DNA of 64,000 bases from Pseudopyrenochaeta lycopersici (GCA_003313425.1 NHZP01000046.1:124001-188000), one strand, 5' to 3'; shown: positions 1-11,221, numbered from the stretch's first letter. The notes: generated by a model not told the origin, from the letters alone. Translations and numbers: made by a program.

Positions 1-275
1 TTACTGATAATAGAACAGCCCGAGAAGCAAAGGAGCCCGAATGAAAAACTGCACAGATCAAGTTCAGTCTATTTTCAGGGACTCACAGGATAGTGACTGC
101 CATACAACATCAACCCCCCGCCCATGATGGTATTGCCAGCTCAGCTAAGTACCACATCTCACCCTTGAGACTGAGCTGACAACTCAAGCATGCTTGCAGA
201 ACTCGATGGCTTCCTCCCCGTTCCCCTGCCTACCCTTCTATCTCAACGCTCGATTATGTCAAGCATAGTAATGGT
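1..275 (-). repeat. Repeat family A, copy 1 (partial)
   Basis: This segment is the reverse complement of part of the family A repeat, matching about 3715-4000 and 10150-10410. The match runs from the window edge to about 275, where it stops near a TCGATTATGTCA stretch. It carries no recognisable coding domain. It lies about 330 bp upstream of the transcription-factor gene and may have replaced that gene's 5' end. Confidence 0.75.
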
Positions 276-603
276 TCCTATAATTAGATGCTCTGGTGGC
301 GACGGCCAGATTTGTGACTTGCAGAAGAGCTATTTCGGGCTCCTCGACAGCGTAGTAGGTGCCTATATATAGAATCTGATGGATTTTGGGCTTTGCCCTG
401 CGGCCATTTCGGGTTCTTTCGCAAAGACCAAAACATTTGCCTGAACGTGCTCTTTGTATCTATTCTTCTCAGACTGTCGATTTCGCACCATCACATTTCT
501 TGTGAAGCCATTCGGTTCAAGATGCGCTCCCTTATCTTAGTAGGTGACCAATCTCGGCAACGCCATTTCTAACATGGACATCGGCTCCATTCAGGCATAG
601 CTC
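276..603. other. Unassigned 5' region of the 604-2403 gene
   Basis: No convincing exon is seen here. An in-frame stop (TAG, 598-600) closes the reading frame just upstream of 604, so either a further upstream exon joins at an acceptor near 600 or 624, or the 5' end of the gene is lost. I found no Cys6 zinc-cluster motif in any frame. Confidence 0.4.
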
Positions 604-2403
604 TTGCCGCATCGTCTTTCACAGGATGATGAAGAAGTACCAACGTACTCTTTCCCCATCGTACCCGACGTGTTCGATGGTCAATTCCGAAACTACATCA
701 ACGCTGTGAAAACAAAACGACCATACCAGGTCCCCGAGCATTGGCAAGCGACATTGAACTTAGTTTTGGCGATAGGAGCACAATATTCGCATTTGATACA
801 GGCCGAATGGCAAACGGACAAACAAGACCATCTCATCTATATGATAAGGGCGATTCGGATTCTCGGATTAGATAAACTTGCCAGCTCTCTCCATGCCCCT
901 AGTCTACCATTAATTCAGGTGTGTTGCTGGGTAGATGGGATCTTTGTCGGCACGTTCTAATTGTTATTAGGCTACCGGCCTGCTGTCTTTATATTTCTTA
1001 ACAATTGGTCACATCAGCAGGTGAGACTGTCCGGACCATAGCTTCGTCCACCTTAACATTGATATCAGTCTTGTAGAGCCTGGATGATGATAGGTACATC
1101 TCTGCGGTTCGCTCTTGCTGTTGGCCTTCACCTTCGAAACGACGATTCCTCCGCCTCGCCAAAAAAGAAAGAGGATTTAGTACGAACATGGTGGAGCTTA
1201 CATTCCATCGAGAGTCTCTTGTGCGCCATCATCGGCCGGCCTTGCATTATACCCAACGATGAATGCACTGTTCCTTTACCGCAAGTATTACCTGAAGAAG
1301 GGTCTGAGGATAGTGTTCTACCTCCGTTGAGGGAGCCGATACGCAAGAGAAGTAAATGTATCGCACTTTCTAGACCATCTTCATCAGACGCGATGAGAAG
1401 GGGCGACTCAGAAACAGTCACACACTTTTCTTTTCTACAGGCTCGCGTAAGACTAGCTCTCATCATGCAGAAAGCCCTTTCGAAATTGTATTCGCCGCGA
1501 ATATCGATCGGTTCCTGGGAACGGATTCAAAAAGAGATTACCTCGTTGACAAGAGAATTAGATGAATGGGTGGTCGCAGCGCTCCCTGAAGGACTAGGCC
1601 CAGTGGACTCATTTCAAGAGCCTGGTGTCCGGCGCGAGCGATTGTTGCTCAACTTCCACTACCATAGTAGCAAACTACTTATCTGTCGCCCATGCCTTTG
1701 TCACATCGAGCGACGCGTCAAGGGTAAGAGTGATGACTTGCCAGATTTCAATCAGAAGACGGCCGAAGCATGTGTTCGAGCTGCTCAAGCGATAACGAGA
1801 CTTCTCCCTGACCAACCTGATCTGGTATTTGTATACCAACAAGGCCCATGGTGGTGCATCGTGCACAACATCATGCAGGCGATTGTAGTTTTCCTTCTCG
1901 AGATGTCCTTTAGAGAGACTGACTTGACTCACAATTATGAAGAACTTTCTGAGAACATCAATAAGCTTATTCGATGGCTCTGGTTCATGAGCGTCAGCAA
2001 TACCGTCGCCGAGCGCGCGTACAAAGTGGTAATGGACGTCATCGAGACCGGCGTACCGCGATGCCGGACTGACATATCCGACGTTTTGGTAAAGGAACAG
2101 ACAGACATAGATCGCAGCCACTCATTTCAAACCTATCCGGCTTCAGGCAATACCGACTTTCCACCCGATACGGGAAACTCCTTTCCACAGGACATGTGGG
2201 AGAAGCTGTTCTTAAACTGCCCCACTGCGACCACCGACTTCGGTACCCAGTTCCCTACCACTCTCGGAGAACAACAGCCTGCGCAGGTATTTGAGGCACT
2301 CCAACCCGACCAGTACCTTATGCTAGACCCAGATCTGCAAATGCCTTCGGTCTTCGGTAATCCGTTCGAGACTAGTTTCGATCAACTCAATTCTTCCAAG
2401 TAG
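604..2403 (+). CDS. Fungal-specific transcription factor domain protein, 5' incomplete
   Basis: Three exons can be joined: about 604-918, 971-1020 and 1077-2403. The introns are 52 bp (GTGTGT...TTAG) and 56 bp (GTGAGA...TGTAG), and the frame is kept through SLYFLTIGHISRAWMMIG. That stretch, followed by RFALAVGLHLRND and TWWSLHSIE, is the characteristic middle homology region (Fungal_trans, PF04082) of Zn(II)2Cys6 regulators, which act in the nucleus. The C-terminal 130 residues are polar and acidic, as in activation domains. The N-terminal zinc cluster normally present in this family is not visible, and the segment upstream has an in-frame stop and then a repeat. The start is therefore unknown. 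The gene may be truncated, or it may belong to the minority of family members that lack the finger. Target genes cannot be inferred. Confidence 0.75.
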
Positions 2404-3487
2404 CCCGTTCTGGTCGACTAAACATGCTGCGATGAATGAAATATAATCTCAGGTTAGAGATACTATTAAAAAAAATGGATGGCAAAGCAATGCGTAGGAG
2501 ACTAGGCCGGCTCTGTATAGTCATCATATGAACATTAACTTAACGTGTTTTACCACTCACTGGCCAGCCCTACCAAAATCAACGCGCCTCTTTGCACGAT
2601 TACTCCACAACAGTGCAGTAAATTATATATTAAATTAATAGATAAGCTAGTCTAGCTACCTTTACATTGATTTCTTTAAGGTCGTTGGAAATAACAATTG
2701 TTGCATGTTGGTAGTGCAAGCTGACGTACACGCTCAGTCTGAGTTTGACTACACTCATTATCCACCCTACTAGCCTCTACAGCAAGTAGCTGACCTTGCT
2801 CAACTTGCAGAGCTCCTTAGCGAGCTATATACTGCCTGCACTGCTGCAGCTTATCGTAGAATGACAGGAGTTTAAAAAATTATCCTTTGCAGGGAGCTTC
2901 GCATACGGCCATTTCCGTCACCAGAGCTGCGAAAATGGTTAGTCATGAGTAACATGATAAGTAATGCCACCTAACTGTACGTAAATTGTAGAACCGACGA
3001 CAACTTCACTCGTATAAAGCTTTCCAAGATAACAATCATCTGACACGGCTGAATCCGAGGAAATCCGGGGCATTACTGTAGACTTGCATGCCAACTCAAA
3101 ATCAAAACAGGCAATTGGCCATTGTTGAGGCGAGTGTGAACCACGGTTCTTCTAGCAGACTACGGATGTTCAGTTCTGACAATCCGCTCTGTGAACTTAG
3201 CGGCGCAGACTGTAGAAATACCGTGCATGTGTCGATATTCTTTGAAGGCAAGTGCGACTGGGTTATGGGTCGAATGCGCCGGCTGCCCCTAGGAGATGTA
3301 CTCACCGAGCAGTCTGTGATCGCCTCCTGGGATTGGGCATGTCCGTTCAGAAAGAATCAAGTTTTCTATGATTCCGACTCTGTGAAGAGATACAGCTAGC
3401 ATAAGTAAGTTCGCCTACCACATGCCAGCAGTGGCGAACGGAAATGCGTCCAGAAACCGGAGAAGAGTTATCCGTGGCGGGATTGCG
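2404..3487. other. Intergenic, AT-rich
   Basis: Mostly AT-rich sequence with poly-A runs near 2467 and homopurine patches. One open frame at 3088-3399 has no recognisable motif and I do not call it a gene. The copy of repeat A begins at about 3488. Confidence 0.5.
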
Positions 3488-4912
3488 TTTCGCAGTATAC
3501 GTGGTTGCCCGACGGCGACTGTGCATGAGATATTAGAAAGCCATGGAGGGCCTGGCGAGGCAGGTGCGGCTCATCAACTGAATCATGCAAAGCTTTCATG
3601 CCGTGATGTCAACAGATCTTGGTGCAGACCTCTATTGTTGATGTTTAATCTACGATGAAGAGTCGGTACGCACTCTCATGCACGCTTTAAGGGTATTCAG
3701 GCAACTTAGGGCTAATTCGAAGTACTATGCTGACATAATCGAGCGGATAGCAGGGTAGGCAGGGGAACGGGAAGGAGGAGGCCATCGAGTTCTGCAAGCA
3801 TGCTTGACTTGTCAGCTGAGTCTCAAGGGTGAGATGTGGTACTTAGCTGAGCTGGCAATACCTTCATGGGCGGCGGGTTGATGTTGTCTGGCAGTCACCA
3901 TCCTGTGAGTCCCTAAAAATAGATTGAACTTGATCTGTGCAGTTTCCCATTCGGGCTCCTTTACTTTTCGGGCTGTTCTATTATCAGCAACGTTAGCTAT
4001 ATATAGCGCCGTCTCAGGGCCGAAAGAGGTCCTCACAACATCAAAAGCCATTCTGTAATGTTAGGAGGCTGGACCAAACGTGCTTCGCCGAACTATTTCC
4101 AGAGGGTCTCCTGCGCTTCTCTCTGATACGTTAGTAGCTCAACTTCATCGCCAGTGAGAAGATTGTTTGATATCCGCATGAGCCGGCTTGCAACGGGCAA
4201 TGAATTAGTCTTACTAGAGAATTCAGATCTGCCCAGACGTCAAGAGCATCACAACAAAATGTGAGCGAATATTAGGTGAGGAGGAGGAGTGTATTGGTGG
4301 AGAGGCTGCACTGCTCGCAGAACGTGATTCGCATGCGGACTCGACGTTCTTTTTATTCTTTCACTGTATGAGATAGTCACATGAGATAGTCACGCTTCGA
4401 GATATTCCTCAATCAAGTGGTGCTGACGACAAAGTCTTGTTCGCTCGTCTCCACTCAGCATCGGCATCGGCATCGGCACCACTTCGCACCACTCAGCGCC
4501 ACTCACCACCACTCACCACCACTCACCACCACTCACCACCACTCACCGTCATATTCATCATACCAACGTCATCAAAGGTCGTCTCGTCTCGAGCGGCCTA
4601 GTTCTCAGTAACCATGTCCTTCATCACTAAGGTAGTATCTCGCAGCATCAGGCCATGTGACTCGCGGTAACAAAGTACGTGTAGTGTATGAGAAACAACA
4701 CTCAGGGAGTAATCAAGGGCATACATCGGCGGTAGCCAATATCTGTGGGGAGGTTGCAGTGGACATCGTAGGTTTCCCAACGTTACCTCTATCGACAATG
4801 TTTTACGCGGTATTTTCGTTCAAGCTTGTTTGCTTAGTTGTATACAAATAAACTCACAGACCGCAGCAAACGGTTGTGGGACATCAGCTAGAAGTAATGG
4901 CGTCGTAGATTC
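3488..4912 (+). repeat. Repeat family A, copy 2 (longest copy)
   Basis: This is the most complete copy of an unclassified dispersed repeat. Its 5' part (from about 3488) matches 9887 onward, and its 3' part (to about 4912, ending GGCGTCGTAGATTC) matches the reverse complement of 27612 onward. No long terminal repeats, terminal inverted repeats or poly-A tail are obvious. Compared with copies 3 and 5 it has a deletion near 4228 that removes most of a 70-residue open frame seen in those copies. It contains a CACCACTCAC minisatellite. It could be a non-autonomous retroelement or a non-coding relic. Confidence 0.7.
4488..4548 (+). repeat. 10-bp minisatellite (ACTCACCACC) in repeat A
   Basis: About five near-perfect tandem copies of a 10-bp unit, preceded by CATCGG triplet-like repeats. 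Copy number differs among the family A copies (shorter at 10860-10890 and in reverse at 32995-33035), so it is a variable internal tract of the element. Confidence 0.85.
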
Positions 4913-5281
4913 ATGGGCAAAATTGGTCGTCTTATCGCTTCCAAACGTCAATGGTGCTCAGATACCAAGGACCGAACTGAGGTCAAAAAGTCCCGAGACT
5001 CTGAGACAAATCTGGGATAAGCTGCTCAAGCAGCGCAAATACCTCCTCGCATGGACAGGATTGAGCTGACGAAATGGCTCCTCCTTCCCTCCTCCATCCT
5101 CCCAAGAGCTATTACCCCTCCTACTTAGGTGATGATACTATGGTCATGAATTCGATGATTGCAAGTGCACTTGAGTTCCGGAAGCTTCTCATAGAATGTT
5201 GTAGTGGCAAAACGGATCTCATCGACCACATATTCCTCGCAGGTACAACGAGAACATTTTCCGGGCTAGTTTACACATTAG
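4913..5281. other. Intergenic between repeat A and the ligase gene
   Basis: Two short open frames on the plus strand (4830-5069 and 5074-5313, the latter overlapping the ligase 3' end by about 30 bp) have no recognised motif. I cannot support a gene here. Confidence 0.4.
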
Positions 5282-7771
5282 CTACCCGTTTGTTGCAAGG
5301 CGTAAGAAACTGACCATTTGGTGCTCCGTCTCACTCATTACTTCCTGGTGAGTAACTGAAGTTGCTATACACCCTCGCTGTCGGTCATGACTTCTTGCGA
5401 ACGCTTCTGCTGCGGGTTCAGTCACTGAAGAGTTGGCGGACAGCGTGACCGATGAGTCTTCATGGAAAGAAGAAAGCCTTGTACACATCAACGTAACAGG
5501 GGATTGCTGCATGCCCTCAGCGTCTGTCGAAGTAATAAGCGATACCTTAGCTCGTTTGACGGTCGGTTGATATTCCTCTGAGAGGAGCTTTCGCTTCAAT
5601 GGCTGAAAGAAACTATCATCCAAAGGTGAACAATCCTCTTTTACCTTCCCGTTGTCCTGCTCTTCACTCTCCCTTTTCTCTAGGCCACCACCAGAGCTGA
5701 TTGTGCGATTCATGGAATGTATCAGGTAGTCTGGATTAGAGTATGTTTGTTTGAGCTTCTCGAGCCAATTTCTGTTTTCGCTCTCGATCTCCTGCGGCAT
5801 TTCCATGCTCTTCCTTGCTAATTCTTGCAGCTCGCCAAAGCTAACCGTATCCTTGAACGTACGGTCCCGATGGATCTTCTGCACCCGAGGAAATCGCAGA
5901 GCATAATACCTGGTATCAGCCGGTTTGTCAAAGCCAGCACCCATTACATCCGCGACGAAGGGTCGCTTAAACAAGTCGGTTGGCCACGGCAGCTTCCCTC
6001 GTTCTACCCTGACGTCGAGCTCGGGGGTGGAGAGAAAAAAAGGTGTTTCTTGGAAGTATCCAAGTCTGTTGAGAAAAAGAATATCCTCTCTGGCCATACC
6101 GTGCCGGCCTACCTTGTCGATGACGCGAAATATCGGCTTGACATCAAGACGGCAAACCTTGTCCTTGTTCTCTAGGCATCCAATATAGAATGACGTCCAC
6201 CGCAACTTCCCCATCCCAAGTTCTTGTTCATCCATCGGATCGCGGCGGCCACCCACGATAGCAAAATCAGCGGTGTCTCCTAGCCCTTGGATGTAATCTT
6301 TCTTCAACTTGATGAATCTATTATTTCCAGAGAATGAGTAGTAAGGTTCATCTCGTCCCTTCAGCACCAGGCCTTCCCATCGCTGTGCAATGGCTCGAGA
6401 GAATGCCTCGCGAAGCTGTTCGGGGGCATGGCGAGAGGAGAAATCGATGTTCTCACGGCTGCCGATGGCCGCTCGGCCGGGAATACAGTGGACTAGTGAG
6501 CAAAGCCGCTGCCGGCGCGCATCGTGAGTATATGTTATATAGGAGGTGTCATCGTGTACGAGCAGATCATAAAACATGATCATAAGATGCTCATTAATAT
6601 TGGTGGGTGAGTCTTCCCGAGTTCCAAGGAATCGGCCGGACCGTGGCACATGCTTGCGGATCTTATGGAAGGGTTCAATCCGCTCGCTGTGATCGTTCCA
6701 GACCAGTAGCTCTCCCTCTAGAATGCACTGCTTCTTGATCTTGCACTCTGCGGAGTCGAGCCTCAGGCAATCTCGCAGCACGTCATGCAGGCCTGTCCGA
6801 TCTTCTGTCGAGTCTCTTCCGCTTTTGGAGAAGATTTTGATGCAATTCTTTCCCTTATTCAGGTCAATGTGCACTTGACAGTACTCGCCATCGTACTTTC
6901 GCTCAACACTTATGCGTCTACCCCTTGCTAGTTGACAGCAATGCTTGATGCTTCTGGCCTTGTCGTGCGCTGTTCGTGTAATCATAACTCCAATTTGAGG
7001 CTTTAACCGACGTGCGGCTTTGTCTCTGAGCGAGAGTTCGACAGCTATCGTTGGCGGGGCGGGCATCCGCCGTATCGAGATTCCAGACAACATCCTTACG
7101 GCAGCCTCGAAAGAATTTTGGTAGCCCAGGACATTAGGCAAAAGGGAATGGAACTTTTGCATCGCCAGTGTTTCCGGGATCTGCACTGGACTATAGGACT
7201 TCAGGATCATACGGACCATCCACTTCGCTTCGGAGCTGTATAATCTTCGAAATATTCTCGCCAACACGTCATAAGTCCGAATCGGCTCCTCGTATTTAGC
7301 TTCTACCCTCTGCCTCAGCTCGGTGGACGAGAAGGGTGACATGGCTGCAACCCGGTCTAGAGTGTCGTCAAGCTCTTCTAGAGTCACGCTTGAACCGTGT
7401 CTGCATTCTGCATCCGTTGCAGACATCAAGCGCTCGACGCAGGACGCAAAGTCGGCACCATCTCTAGTCCTCCAACTTTGTAATTGCTTTAAACGTGTCT
7501 CACCGATCCCTTGGGCTTGCTTAATGATTGATTCGAGGCGACTTTCCCGCAGATCAAAGACACGGTCTGCCCTCCGCTCTGGAAATAGACATGATAAGAA
7601 GGCAACGGCTCCTTGTCCTTCTCGCGGAATGATTTCATCATGCTTGTTGAACCAGGAAACAACTATTTCAGGGCTGGGATTCAGGGTATTACGCGTTCTT
7701 GATGATTTTCTGGCGCGGTTTTGGTCCAGTTCGTTGAGGAGGTCGCATAGGATACTAAAGTTAAAGGGCAT
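5282..7771 (-). CDS. ATP-dependent DNA ligase, BRCT-less fungal type
   Basis: A single-exon gene of 829 residues that would seal nicked DNA in the nucleus through a ligase-adenylate intermediate. Residues 1-230 resemble the helical N-terminal ligase domain. The adenylation motif KYDGEY is at 292-297 (Lys292 the expected nucleophile). LEGELLVWND (351-360), EGLVLK (466-471) and FIKLKKDY (486-493) correspond to later nucleotidyltransferase motifs. The OB-fold region continues to about residue 665. The last 160 residues are low-complexity with basic clusters (PLKRKLL, VKRAKV) that could be nuclear localisation signals. DNA ligase IV is longer and ends in tandem BRCT domains; none are seen here, so this is a ligase IV-like paralogue rather than the end-joining ligase. 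The frame is intact with no stops or frameshifts. Confidence 0.9.
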   Translation of the reverse strand: MPFNFSILCDLLNELDQNRARKSSRTRNTLNPSPEIVVSWFNKHDEIIPREGQGAVAFLSCLFPERRADRVFDLRESRLESIIKQAQGIGETRLKQLQSWRTRDGADFASCVERLMSATDAECRHGSSVTLEELDDTLDRVAAMSPFSSTELRQRVEAKYEEPIRTYDVLARIFRRLYSSEAKWMVRMILKSYSPVQIPETLAMQKFHSLLPNVLGYQNSFEAAVRMLSGISIRRMPAPPTIAVELSLRDKAARRLKPQIGVMITRTAHDKARSIKHCCQLARGRRISVERKYDGEYCQVHIDLNKGKNCIKIFSKSGRDSTEDRTGLHDVLRDCLRLDSAECKIKKQCILEGELLVWNDHSERIEPFHKIRKHVPRSGRFLGTREDSPTNINEHLMIMFYDLLVHDDTSYITYTHDARRQRLCSLVHCIPGRAAIGSRENIDFSSRHAPEQLREAFSRAIAQRWEGLVLKGRDEPYYSFSGNNRFIKLKKDYIQGLGDTADFAIVGGRRDPMDEQELGMGKLRWTSFYIGCLENKDKVCRLDVKPIFRVIDKVGRHGMAREDILFLNRLGYFQETPFFLSTPELDVRVERGKLPWPTDLFKRPFVADVMGAGFDKPADTRYYALRFPRVQKIHRDRTFKDTVSFGELQELARKSMEMPQEIESENRNWLEKLKQTYSNPDYLIHSMNRTISSGGGLEKRESEEQDNGKVKEDCSPLDDSFFQPLKRKLLSEEYQPTVKRAKVSLITSTDAEGMQQSPVTLMCTRLSSFHEDSSVTLSANSSVTEPAAEAFARSHDRQRGCIATSVTHQEVMSETEHQMVSFLRLATNG

Positions 7772-8738
7772 GTTAACAGCAGGTGATGTTGAACAAATTT
7801 GGTCTTTGTGGGAGTTGTAAATGGATAAGTGGAAGGTTTTGCATGGGAAAGAAAGGCGTCTATTTAAGAGATGTCATGCCGCGGGAGCGAAGCTGGCTAG
7901 GATTGGATTCGGATAAGCGCACATGTCCAGGTCTGTTGCGGATATACGAGGTGCAGTATCTGGAGCAGGGTTGGGAACAATCAAAGGTAATTGTTCGTAT
8001 CAGTGGGCTATTTTCTCCTAGAACAGTCCATCTGCGTGATCCAGCATATAGTATTGCTATCGTGAGGCCATTCAGACGTACTCACTTCGAAACCCAGAGC
8101 ATGTAGCTGAACATGAGAGAGGGGCTCAGCCGCTTGGGTTGCATGACATATGGCCCCTGATATGCTCAGGAGTCTTTTAGGTAACAAGAAAAACAGGTCG
8201 ATCAGCCCCTACCAGTCCCACGACATGACCTATGCTCTTTATTGTGACAACGAGACAGTCCGCCACATGGACTTCGCCTTGTCACATAGCAGATCATCGA
8301 TCCCTCCTCAGTTATGAAGCAACAATGCGCAGTATCCCTGTGTAGCTACAAGCAAGGATTCACGGCCACTGTCTACACGGGCTCATCGTGGGCTTACACA
8401 CATGAGGAAACACCTCACCTCTCAGCACACAGGACAGCTCTCTTCAGCGCCTCCGAACAACGCAACCCTTGACCATGTCTTCCCTTGAAATACCTGTTAT
8501 ATGGAGACAAGGCTCACCCTGCCTATGTAACCATCATGTGGCACAGCAATGAATCGCTGCACAAGGGGCTATTCGCTCACACTTTGTAGACCAGGCGCAA
8601 CAGCATCCAGAAGTGGTACAACGATCAACATCATTCATGCACCAAGGCCTTAATGAAGCTCATACATGCGGCACTCTTGCTGAGGTGTGACGCTAAACCC
8701 CTGTACAAGCGCTCAGGCATGCGAAGCAGCGGCATCTT
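7772..8738. other. Intergenic
   Basis: This should hold the divergent promoters of the ligase (minus) and the membrane-protein gene (plus). Open frames such as 7783-8106 show no motif. Nothing else is recognisable. Confidence 0.4.
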
Positions 8739-8760
8739 GGGGGGGGGGGGGGGTATATAA
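8739..8760 (+). promoter_or_regulatory. Poly-G tract followed by a TATA box
   Basis: Fifteen consecutive G residues (8739-8753) directly abut TATATAA (8754-8760), 53 bp before the ATG at 8813. The TATA-like box is suitably placed for that gene. The G run could form a quadruplex; that is inference. Confidence 0.5.
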
Positions 8761-8812
8761 CGGGGGTGCCTTTCCACGCTGGTGCAGCACCGCTGTCCCC
8801 TCTGTCCTTGAA

Positions 8813-9845
8813 ATGGCTCTCATCTCTCTCATCTGCTTCCTCGTCTGCTTCTCCGGTTCGATCATACTCAGCATCGTGCTGATGTACTTCGACGCCCAGC
8901 TGCGCGAAAGGACAAGGGCGAATGAAGTTTCGGTATACAGCTATGTCTGGGAAAGAAGAGTAGCGGCTGTATTCGGCTTTCTTCAAGTAGGACTATCAGT
9001 ATCTGGTGTTATCGCAGCCGTACAGGCGCATCACTCCAAAAGCCAAATATACTGGCTGGATATTGTTGCGCTTTGCAACCTGCAACTTCTCGTTGGCGCC
9101 AATGTAAGACCTCCCAAACAAGATCCCCATTCCAGCTGACTGGTTTTGTGATCAGCTCGCTCGAGTATTGCGCATTTTGCAGTTCCCTCCCTGGGCAATC
9201 TGGGCTACGTACCTATTTACTGCCGTTACAGCACCAGATATCGCTCCTTCGATGCCGTACGACATACAGCCTCTGCGTTGCTTTCATACCGTTGACAAAG
9301 AACAGAAACGAAAAGCTACGTCTTTTCAACGAGTCAGCATTACTCTCTCGCCTCGCAATGGGGTCATTCCTAGCCTCAGCAGCATCATGCATACAGTTGG
9401 GAATTCATACAAGGTCAAGAGCGAGACAATCGAGGCTCCATGAGGACTCGGCAGCGAGGCAAGAGAGCCTGCCATTGAAGCAGTTCCTGCTTTGGCTTGT
9501 TATACTAAATGCAGCTGCAACATCATGTCAGCTAGTTGGGGCCGTGGTCCTATATAGCATAGCGTATTCCAACCGGACGATGGGCATCTACCCTCACCAG
9601 TATATCTTCTTGGTATGCCTCTACCTTCGTTCGTGGCGCAGTCTGACCATCGCCAGGCTTATACCATATTGCAGTTACTATGCTCCTTTGGTATCGCTTT
9701 ACCAGTCATAAAGCGCCTGGGCAGCATCGCAATATGCGTCCTGACGCGTGCATCCCACCCAAGCGGAGTGCGAGGTGGCATCTGGGAGGGGGCGTTTAGT
9801 TTGGAAACTATGTCATCATTGGACTCCTCTACAGGTAATAGGTAG
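8813..9845 (+). CDS. Multi-pass membrane protein, unidentified
   Basis: The ATG at 8813 opens a hydrophobic N-terminus (MALISLICFLVCFSG). Exon 1 runs to 9103, with an intron 9104-9155 (GTAAGA...TCAG) in phase 0. Exon 2 begins LARVLRILQFPPWAIW. A later exon ends at 9612, the intron 9613-9656 (GTATGC...CCAG) is phase 0, and the last exon is 9657-9845. Between about 9270 and 9345 the reading frame shifts by one. That is either a further small intron I could not place or a frameshift. At least five hydrophobic segments are predicted by eye. I do not recognise the family; transport or sensing at a membrane is only a guess. Confidence 0.55.
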
Positions 9846-9886
9846 ACAGGATTACTCAAAGTGATTATAGTTTGACATCATTCGTT

Positions 9887-10942
9887 TCACAGTACACGCG
9901 GTTGCCCGATTGCGAGATACTGTGCATGATATATTAGGCAGCCATGGAGGACCTGGCGAGGCAGATGTGGTACATCAACTGAACCATGTTATCTGCAAAG
10001 CTTTCATGCTGTGATGTCAACAGATCTTGGTGCAGACTTCTATCGCTGATGTTCAATCTACGATGAAGAGTCGGTACGCACTCTCATGCACACTTTAAGG
10101 GTATGCAGGCAATTTAGGGCTAATTCGTAATCGAGTATTGAGATAGCAGGGTAGGCAGGGGAACGGAAAGGAGGAAGCCATCGAGTTCTGCAAGCATGCT
10201 TGACTTGTCAGCTGAGTCTCAAGGGTGAGGTGTGGTGTACTTAGCTGAGATGGCAATACCTTCATGGGCGGCGGGTTGATGTTGTCTGGCAGTCACTATC
10301 CTGTGAGTCCCTAAAAATAGACTGAACTTGATTTGTGCTGTTTTCCATTCGGGCTCCTTTGCTTTTCGGGCTCTTTTGCTTTTCGGGCTGTTCTATTATC
10401 AGTAACGTTAGCTATATATAACCGAACGTGCTCCGCCGAACCATTTCCAGAGGATCTCTTGCGCTTCTCTCTGATACGTTAGTAGCTCAACTTCATCGCC
10501 AGTGAGAAGATTGTTTGATATCCGCATGAGCCGGCTTGCAACGGGCAGTGAATGAGTCTTACTAGAGCATTCAGATTTGCCAGCAACTACACATCTCTAG
10601 ACACGAGCCCATTGAAGCGAGAGTTTCCAGATGTCAAGAGCATCACAACAGAATGTGAGCGAATAATAGGTGAGGAGTGTATTGGCGCGGAGGCTGCACT
10701 GCTCGCAGAATATGATTCGCATGCGGACTCGACTTTCTTTTTAAATTCTTTCACTGTATGAAATAGTCACATGAGAGAGTCACGCTTCGAGCTATTCCTC
10801 AATCAAGTGGTGCTGACGACAAAGTCTTGTTCGCTCGTCACCACTCAGCATCGGCATCGGCACCACTCACCACCACTCACCACCACTCAGCATCATATTC
10901 ATCATACCAACGTCATCAAAGGTCTTCCCGTCTCGAGCGATC
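9887..10942 (+). repeat. Repeat family A, copy 3
   Basis: Aligns with 3488-4570 but diverges after TCTCGAGCG (about 10942), so the 3' part is missing. It retains the full open frame 10552-10761 (70 codons, starting MSLTRAFRFASNYTSLDTSP), which is also present in the reverse copy at 33141-33353 with a handful of substitutions. A short internal duplication of TTTGCTTTTCGGGCTC occurs near 10359-10385. Confidence 0.75.
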
Positions 10943-10979
10943 TAAAAGTGCTCTGGTGTGTTGTGTGCTGAGTGGTCTC

Positions 10980-11200
10980 GTGTATCATGGCGGTGCTATC
11001 TTCTGGTCACCATCTAAAGTACAGGACGCCCGCGATCGTCGACACCAAATAGAGCTTAAGGAGCAAGAGCTACAACTCCCCAAAAAAAAGTGAGGCCGTG
11101 AGACTCCGTGAGCAGGAGAAGCAGCTCAAGGCATATCTCCTTGAACTGACAATGAACCTTCTACATGAACGCTGTACTTCTAGGCTCGTAGAGGCGCTTT
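10980..11200 (+). pseudogene. Transposase C-terminal remnant (pogo-like)
   Basis: A short frame reads GGAIFWSPSKVQDARDRR and then a charged helix. After a stop and frame change it continues as RLREQEKQLKAYLLEL. This SPSKVQ-plus-charged-helix pattern is common at the C-terminus of fungal DDE-1 (pogo/Fot1) transposases. The frame break at about 11090 shows it is decayed. It is an assignment from pattern memory and not strong. Confidence 0.35.
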
Positions 11201-11221
11201 GCCTCGTGTGTTGCGTACCTT

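Noticed and set aside
2700..2880. Possible LINE coding fragment (reads LAQLAELLSELYTACTAAAY)
   Set aside because: Only about 30 residues without a diagnostic motif and with a stop just upstream.
4657..4851. Protein-coding gene in repeat A (frame starting MTRGNKV)
   Set aside because: It is conserved in the reverse copy at 27670-27864, but the opposite strand is equally open and conserved; conservation reflects repeat identity rather than coding.
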